From Caldisericota bacterium (GTDB taxonomy: Bacteria > CAIJMQ01 > JAADFP01), in NCBI GenBank assembly GCA_013152825.1, contig JAADFP010000108.1:1-8372 (forward strand): DNA of 8,372 nt, given 5' to 3'. The position numbers and the translations under genes are program-made. Of this stretch, positions 5,039 through 8,372 are shown in pieces; the stretch's first letter is position 1; every line of letters begins with the position of its first letter. The notes under the pieces are model-generated. The model had not been told where the DNA came from. It saw nothing but the letters and a program-made list of their open reading frames with translations, and did no database searches.

Positions 5039-5976
5039 AATTTGAAATATTTCCCAAATTCCTCGCCATACCTCCGGGCAATGGCAGGAGAATAAATAAT
5101 CAGGATATTTTCATTATTCCTTTTGAAAGCAGAGTAGGAAAGATTAAGGGACCCTGTGATTACAATCTTGCGGTCAATAATTACAAACTTGCTGTGCCAG
5201 CGGGAAGCATAGTTTCTATCCTCTATCACCTTTAAGCCCGCAAGTTTCATCAACTGGCAGGGAGAAGACTGCCTGCTTTCATAATAATCCACTATCCCCT
5301 TAACCTCCGCTCCTTTCGCCTGCTTTCTCAAAATACACTTTGCCAGCTCCTTATGGGTAAAAGAGAATTGTGAAAAATATATACTTTCTTTTGCTCCTTC
5401 CAATAATTCTTTCACCCTGAAAAAAGTCTCTTTCCCCGGCGTGAAATAATTTTCTACCTTTATCCCGGAGATATACACTGTATTATTATAACCTTTTCTA
5501 CTCTTTCTATTTTCTAGATGGGCAAACTCCTGAAGATAATTTTCCGCCAGCTTCTCGGAATCCAGTAAAATCAGGTCGTTGAATTGATAAGGAGATGCTC
5601 CCGGATTGTAAGAACCGGTAAGGACTTTTTTCTTATCCATTACCAGGAACTTATGGTGCATGAGGGATTTCTTCTTGTCTATCCTGGCCATGTTTTCGTT
5701 ATGCAACCTGGGATAGAAACTAAAAGGAGCATAAGCGTTGTCTTCTTCCACTAAAATGCTTACCTTAACCCCTCTGCGTCTGGCTTTTATCAGCGCTTCT
5801 CCTACCTTACCTCTTACTATGTAGAGGGCCCCTGTAATTTCTTCCCTGGCCTCTTTAATCTCCCTTATTAAAATGTCCTCCAGGTTCCTATGCGGAGAAA
5901 GAAAAACTTCTATCCCTTCTCCCCGCAATTCAGAGAGAATAAGCAAACTTAGAAATAGTAAGATAAATTTTCTCAT
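5020..5976 (-). CDS. Secreted phospholipase D-family protein with two HKD motifs
   Basis: A 318-residue protein with an N-terminal signal peptide or anchor (RKFILLFLSLLILSELRG, cleavage perhaps near 18-20) and two PLD half-domains. The first H-x-K-x4-D motif is His107, Lys109, Asp114 (HHKFLVMD), followed by the GSYN strand at 121-124. The second is His261, Lys263, Asp268 (HSKFVIID), followed by GSLNLS and NNEN (275-290). Both motifs are complete, so the enzyme should be active as an intramolecular pair. The family includes nucleases (Nuc, restriction enzyme BfiI), phospholipases and cardiolipin synthases. Lack of transmembrane hairpins and the modest length favour a nuclease-like or uncharacterised exported hydrolase, but substrate is not decided by the motif. 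The ATG at 5974-5976 has AAGGG 6 bases upstream and lies 47 bases inside the 3' end of comEC, so the two are probably translated together. Confidence 0.9.
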   Translation of the reverse strand: MRKFILLFLSLLILSELRGEGIEVFLSPHRNLEDILIREIKEAREEITGALYIVRGKVGEALIKARRRGVKVSILVEEDNAYAPFSFYPRLHNENMARIDKKKSLMHHKFLVMDKKKVLTGSYNPGASPYQFNDLILLDSEKLAENYLQEFAHLENRKSRKGYNNTVYISGIKVENYFTPGKETFFRVKELLEGAKESIYFSQFSFTHKELAKCILRKQAKGAEVKGIVDYYESRQSSPCQLMKLAGLKVIEDRNYASRWHSKFVIIDRKIVITGSLNLSYSAFKRNNENILIIYSPAIARRYGEEFGKYFKLWEGRI

Positions 5977-7930
5977 TTTTTACCCTTAAAAACATCGGTC
6001 CTTCCCGTGCCAGGTTAAAACCATAGCCTTTCCGGTTAGAGCGATAAGGAGAAACAGGATAACCAGCTTTCCCTCTTACAATTTTCACTTTGCCGGGAGA
6101 GAGAATTACCTCTCCTCCCGGAATTTTCTGGAAAATCCACAGGGAGCTTCCTCTGCGTTTCCAGGCGGGAAGAACCAAATCATCCTGTATAAGTTGTGCT
6201 TTTATACTATTCTTCACATAGGGCAGTAAACCTCCGGGAGGGAGAAAAACATTTTTTACTTTCCAGCCTCTTTGCACTATCTCTCCTGCCAGGATATTTT
6301 CCCAGTTGCTCTGCGAAAGGATAATGTAATCTATCCTTTTCCCGGCCAGGTATTTCAAAAGGTGTGCCTCGTCACCCTTTCGCCACTTCCGCACGGCTAT
6401 GTACAGAAAATTTTTCCCTTTCTCTGGAAAAAGAGCAACGTATCCCTTCCCCAGGGGATATAGAGAAACTTTCGGCAAAGGAGAAATAATAGAGCTTAAG
6501 ATAAGTGGTAAAAATACAAGACAACTTCTCCTTCCCATTCTGGGAAGCAAGAGATAAAAAAGGTAGATAGTTATAACCATCCCCAGGGGAATAAATACCG
6601 GGGAAAAGAATCCGGCTATTTTTATCCTTTCCAGGCTTTGCAAGGTAAATTTCAACATCATGGTTAGCGGGAAAACAACCAGCTTATCCGTACTTCCCGG
6701 CACCAGAGTAAAAAACGGGATAAGCAGCCCGCCTCCCAGCAAAAGAGGAAGCAGTGGAAAGAAAAGAAAATTCCAGAAAAAGCCAAATATGCTTACATAG
6801 TGGAAATGGTAAGCCACCAGGGGCATAGCAGAAATTTGTGCTAATAGAGTAACTGTTACTATCCGTTTTAAAAATAGGGGTTTAAGGGTGAGTTTAGATT
6901 CCAGGAAAGGAGCCAGATATACAATAAAAAAGGTAATCAGGAAAGTAAGTTGAAAACCAGCTGAGAAAAGGTTTGCAGGATTTAAAGCAAGAAGCAACAG
7001 ACAGGATAGGGAAAGCACGTTCAGAAAGTCTGCTTCTCTTCCTATAACTTTCCCCATAAGATAGACTCCGGCTATGATGCCGGCTCTCAAGCCGGAAGGA
7101 GGGAACCCCACTACATAAAGGTAGAAAAAAGTGAAAATCACTGAAAAGAGGGGAGGAAGTCTGGGGTCCAGAGGAAATACCCTGAGCAGGGAATAGAAAA
7201 GTAAAACTACAATTCCTACATGAAGCCCGGAAACGGCCAGGAGATGCATAATCCCCCGCTTTAAGAAAAGCTCTCGCATCTGGTAAGGCACTTCCCTCCC
7301 CCCAAGGATAAGCCCCTTTAGCATGTCAGAATAAGGCGGGGGAATCTTTTCCTGGAGTAAACGCTTAAATCTTTCTCTGAGATAATAGGATCCCTGCAGA
7401 AAATTCGGATAAAAACCCCTCTTCTCCCCCTTATAAATAAAATCCTTTCTCCTTTTAACTGTGAAGAGCGGGTATTTGCTGCCCTGGTAGGAAGCAGATA
7501 AAGATAGTTTGCCTTTTAATAAATATTTCTCTCCTACCCGAGGAGAATAGGCAAGAGGAAAATAGATTCTCACTTTTACTTTTTTTCTTATTCGTTCCCA
7601 CTTCTTAACTTTGAATTTTTCTACCTGAAACAAAAAACTCAGCGAGTTTTCCATCCTTTGCGGAGGAGAAATTACCCATCCTTCCACCCTGGCATATCGA
7701 GGTAAAGTCTTGAGAGAAAGAGGCGATAAAAAGGGGTAAGATAAGGTATAAAGAAAGGCAAGAAAGAAAATGAAAAGAAGAACAATGTACTTATAAAACC
7801 TTTCCTGTTTGATAAAAAACAAGGAGATGAGAACAAGGGTAAAACCATAGGGAAGTAAGAAGAAAAATTTCCCTGCTAAAATGCCCAGGATAAAGGCAAT
7901 TACAACGTAGAGAAAGGGTTTTTCCCTCAT
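5930..7930 (-). CDS. comEC: ComEC/Rec2-family DNA internalisation channel
   Basis: A 666-residue multi-spanning inner-membrane protein. The family carries single-stranded DNA into the cytoplasm during transformation. Residues 1-65 are N-terminal membrane segments. 78-170 is a soluble DUF4131/OB-like region (RVEGWVISPP). 200-470 is the Competence domain, with the core motif HLLAVSGLHVGIV (229-241), SGLRAGIIAG (279-288) and NPANLFSAGFQLTF (317-330). The part from about 485 to 666 sits where the metallo-beta-lactamase-like domain is found in full-length ComEC, but the usual T-H-x-H-x-D-H loop reads LSQSNWENILAG (538-549). No metal ligands remain. Full-length relatives are typically 700-800 residues. 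ATG 7928-7930 has AGGA five bases upstream. It begins an operon with the PLD and S26-like genes and points away from the second secretin start. Confidence 0.92.
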   Translation of the reverse strand: MREKPFLYVVIAFILGILAGKFFFLLPYGFTLVLISLFFIKQERFYKYIVLLFIFFLAFLYTLSYPFLSPLSLKTLPRYARVEGWVISPPQRMENSLSFLFQVEKFKVKKWERIRKKVKVRIYFPLAYSPRVGEKYLLKGKLSLSASYQGSKYPLFTVKRRKDFIYKGEKRGFYPNFLQGSYYLRERFKRLLQEKIPPPYSDMLKGLILGGREVPYQMRELFLKRGIMHLLAVSGLHVGIVVLLFYSLLRVFPLDPRLPPLFSVIFTFFYLYVVGFPPSGLRAGIIAGVYLMGKVIGREADFLNVLSLSCLLLLALNPANLFSAGFQLTFLITFFIVYLAPFLESKLTLKPLFLKRIVTVTLLAQISAMPLVAYHFHYVSIFGFFWNFLFFPLLPLLLGGGLLIPFFTLVPGSTDKLVVFPLTMMLKFTLQSLERIKIAGFFSPVFIPLGMVITIYLFYLLLPRMGRRSCLVFLPLILSSIISPLPKVSLYPLGKGYVALFPEKGKNFLYIAVRKWRKGDEAHLLKYLAGKRIDYIILSQSNWENILAGEIVQRGWKVKNVFLPPGGLLPYVKNSIKAQLIQDDLVLPAWKRRGSSLWIFQKIPGGEVILSPGKVKIVRGKAGYPVSPYRSNRKGYGFNLAREGPMFLRVKNEKIYLTISKFAYSL

Positions 7931-7984
7931 GAAATCCTATTTTATCCCAAAAGAAAAAACGAGGGCAAATTCTGATGTTTGAAT

Positions 7985-8088
7985 AGACTTTAGGCTATAG
8001 ACTGGGAGAGTAGTGAGTAGTGAACAGTGAGTAAGTGAGTAGGTGAGTAAGAAACAAGATACAAGATACAATAACCAAGATACAGGAT
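7985..8088. repeat. Tandem 7-bp repeat blocks (island 3)
   Basis: Three blocks in the same order as island 1. At 7985-8005 are AGACTTT, AGGCTAT and AGACTGG, nearly the same as the last three units at 117-137. At 8009-8050 are AGTAGTG (twice), AACAGTG and then three 8-base variants. At 8054-8088 are ACAAGAT (twice), a disrupted unit, and ACAGGAT, related to the ATACAGG family at 176-189. The island fills most of the space between comEC and the GC-rich hairpin. No coding sequence is supported in 7931-8297. Confidence 0.78.
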
Positions 8089-8120
8089 TCCCGCCTGTCC
8101 CGATGCCTGCCCTCCCTCCG

Positions 8121-8162
8121 CCAGCCTGCCCTCTCCCGACATGCGTCGGGGGAGCTGGCAGG
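8121..8162. repeat. GC-rich nested hairpin
   Basis: CCCGAC (8135-8140) and GTCGGG (8145-8150) form a stem around ATGC. Outside it CCTGCC (8125-8130) pairs with GGCAGG (8157-8162), and CCAGC (8121-8125) with GCTGG (8154-8158) as an alternative. No T-run follows on either strand, so it is not a typical intrinsic terminator. It sits between the heptamer island and the duplicated secretin upstream region, a position matched loosely by the GC-rich hairpin at 391-449 in island 1. Confidence 0.6.
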
Positions 8163-8244
8163 TCTCTCGGGGCAACTACCACCGACCAACCCCCCGACTT
8201 TGCCTCTAAGAGGTCTCACCCTCTGGGCAAAATACGGCGACTCT

Positions 8245-8274
8245 TTGAAAATTATAGTATTTCAATGATATAAT
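8245..8274 (+). promoter_or_regulatory. Sigma-70-type promoter of secretin copy 2
   Basis: TTGAAA (8245-8250), an 18-base spacer and TATAAT (8269-8274), identical to the promoter of copy 1 including the spacer. The start codon follows 23 bases after the -10 box, four bases closer than in copy 1 because of the ATAA difference. Confidence 0.8.
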
Positions 8275-8297
8275 GCGTTTGTAAGAGGGGGTAGGTT

Positions 8298-8372
8298 ATG
8301 GAGAAAAAGATAAAATTTGTATTCATCTTATTCATCTTTACTTTTTACTCTTTGGCATTATTTTCTCAGGAA
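8298..8372 (+). CDS. Start of a second secretin gene (partial)
   Basis: 25 codons are visible, encoding a signal peptide (MEKKIKFVFILFIFTFYSLA...) and the first two residues after the likely cleavage site. The DNA is identical over all 75 bases to the start of the secretin at 4300. A G-rich AGGGGG ribosome site and the promoter at 8245-8274 precede it. If the similarity continues, this would be a second, possibly intact, PilQ/GspD-type secretin; what follows the signal peptide cannot be seen. It is divergent from comEC, with 367 bases between the two starts. Confidence 0.7.
   Translation, partial: MEKKIKFVFILFIFTFYSLALFSQE

Larger units (their letters stand above)
8140..8372 (+). repeat. Inverted duplication, arm 2
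   Basis: Counterpart of 4226-4460 in opposite orientation. The arms face outward, so each drives a secretin start away from the enclosed 3.7-kb comEC segment. A short dyad, CCTCTAAGAGG (8203-8213), lies about 30 bases upstream of the -35 box and is one base less symmetrical in arm 1. The repeat reaches the window edge and may continue. Confidence 0.85.

Noticed and set aside
5020..5976. Cardiolipin synthase (cls)
   Set aside because: Two HKD motifs fit, but there is no N-terminal transmembrane hairpin and the protein is shorter than usual cardiolipin synthases, with a signal peptide instead.
7931..7975. comEC promoter (TTGCCC, 18 bases, TAAAAT on the minus strand)
   Set aside because: The -10 box would put the transcription start almost on the ATG, leaving no room for the AGGA ribosome site; too weak to annotate.
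7985..8088. CRISPR array
   Set aside because: Units are 7-8 bases with no spacers and there are no cas genes.
7937..8273. Several overlapping open frames on both strands between comEC and the second secretin
   Set aside because: All consist of translated heptamer repeats and GC-rich hairpin sequence, with no domain and no ribosome site.
4226..8372. Inverted duplication as an assembly or amplification chimera
   Set aside because: A chimera would give identical arms; here ten substitutions and a 4-base indel separate them. A local misjoin at the window edge cannot be fully excluded.

Overview
The window looks like chromosomal DNA of an uncultivated, moderately AT-rich bacterium with an outer membrane. 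The outer membrane is inferred from a secretin gene and from secreted proteins. Nothing seen identifies a phylum. The mix of a TPR protein, a short secretin, an FmdB zinc ribbon, ComEC and many intergenic repeats would fit several candidate phyla, and I do not choose between them.

Layout. 1-101 is the 3' end of a plus-strand TPR-type gene. 102-503 is a repeat island: blocks of 7-bp tandem units, an inverted pair of GAAA/TTTC-loop hairpins, and a GC-rich hairpin. 504-968 (+) is a methylated-DNA--cysteine methyltransferase. About 963-1666 is a decayed insertion sequence with inverted ends and the remains of a transposase carrying the Y-(2)-R-(3)-E-(6)-K signature. From there to 7930 all genes are on the minus strand. 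In transcription order they are comEC, a secreted two-HKD phospholipase D-family protein, an S26-like peptidase, a PilQ/GspD-type secretin, fmdB and a sugar phosphate isomerase/epimerase. Two of them, the S26 peptidase and the secretin, are each broken by a single-base frameshift. In both, the rest of the conserved domain can be read in the next frame. 7931-8297 is a second repeat island. 8298-8372 (+) is the start of a second secretin gene whose first 25 codons are identical to those of the first.

How it may work together. ComEC is the inner-membrane DNA channel of natural transformation, and secretins form the outer-membrane pore for type IV pili and DNA uptake. ComEC here keeps its channel domain, but its C-terminal metallo-beta-lactamase-like domain has lost the metal-binding motif. 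The next gene encodes an exported HKD-family hydrolase that might supply nuclease activity. A DNA-uptake cluster is therefore a reasonable inference, not a demonstrated function.

The most unusual features are: (1) the non-coding islands at 103-461, 4470-4589 and 7985-8088, built from several unrelated sequence families that nearly all have a 7-bp period and occur partly in the same order; and (2) the inverted duplication of a secretin promoter and gene start around the comEC segment. In that duplication identity changes abruptly from about 86% to nearly 100% at the promoter.
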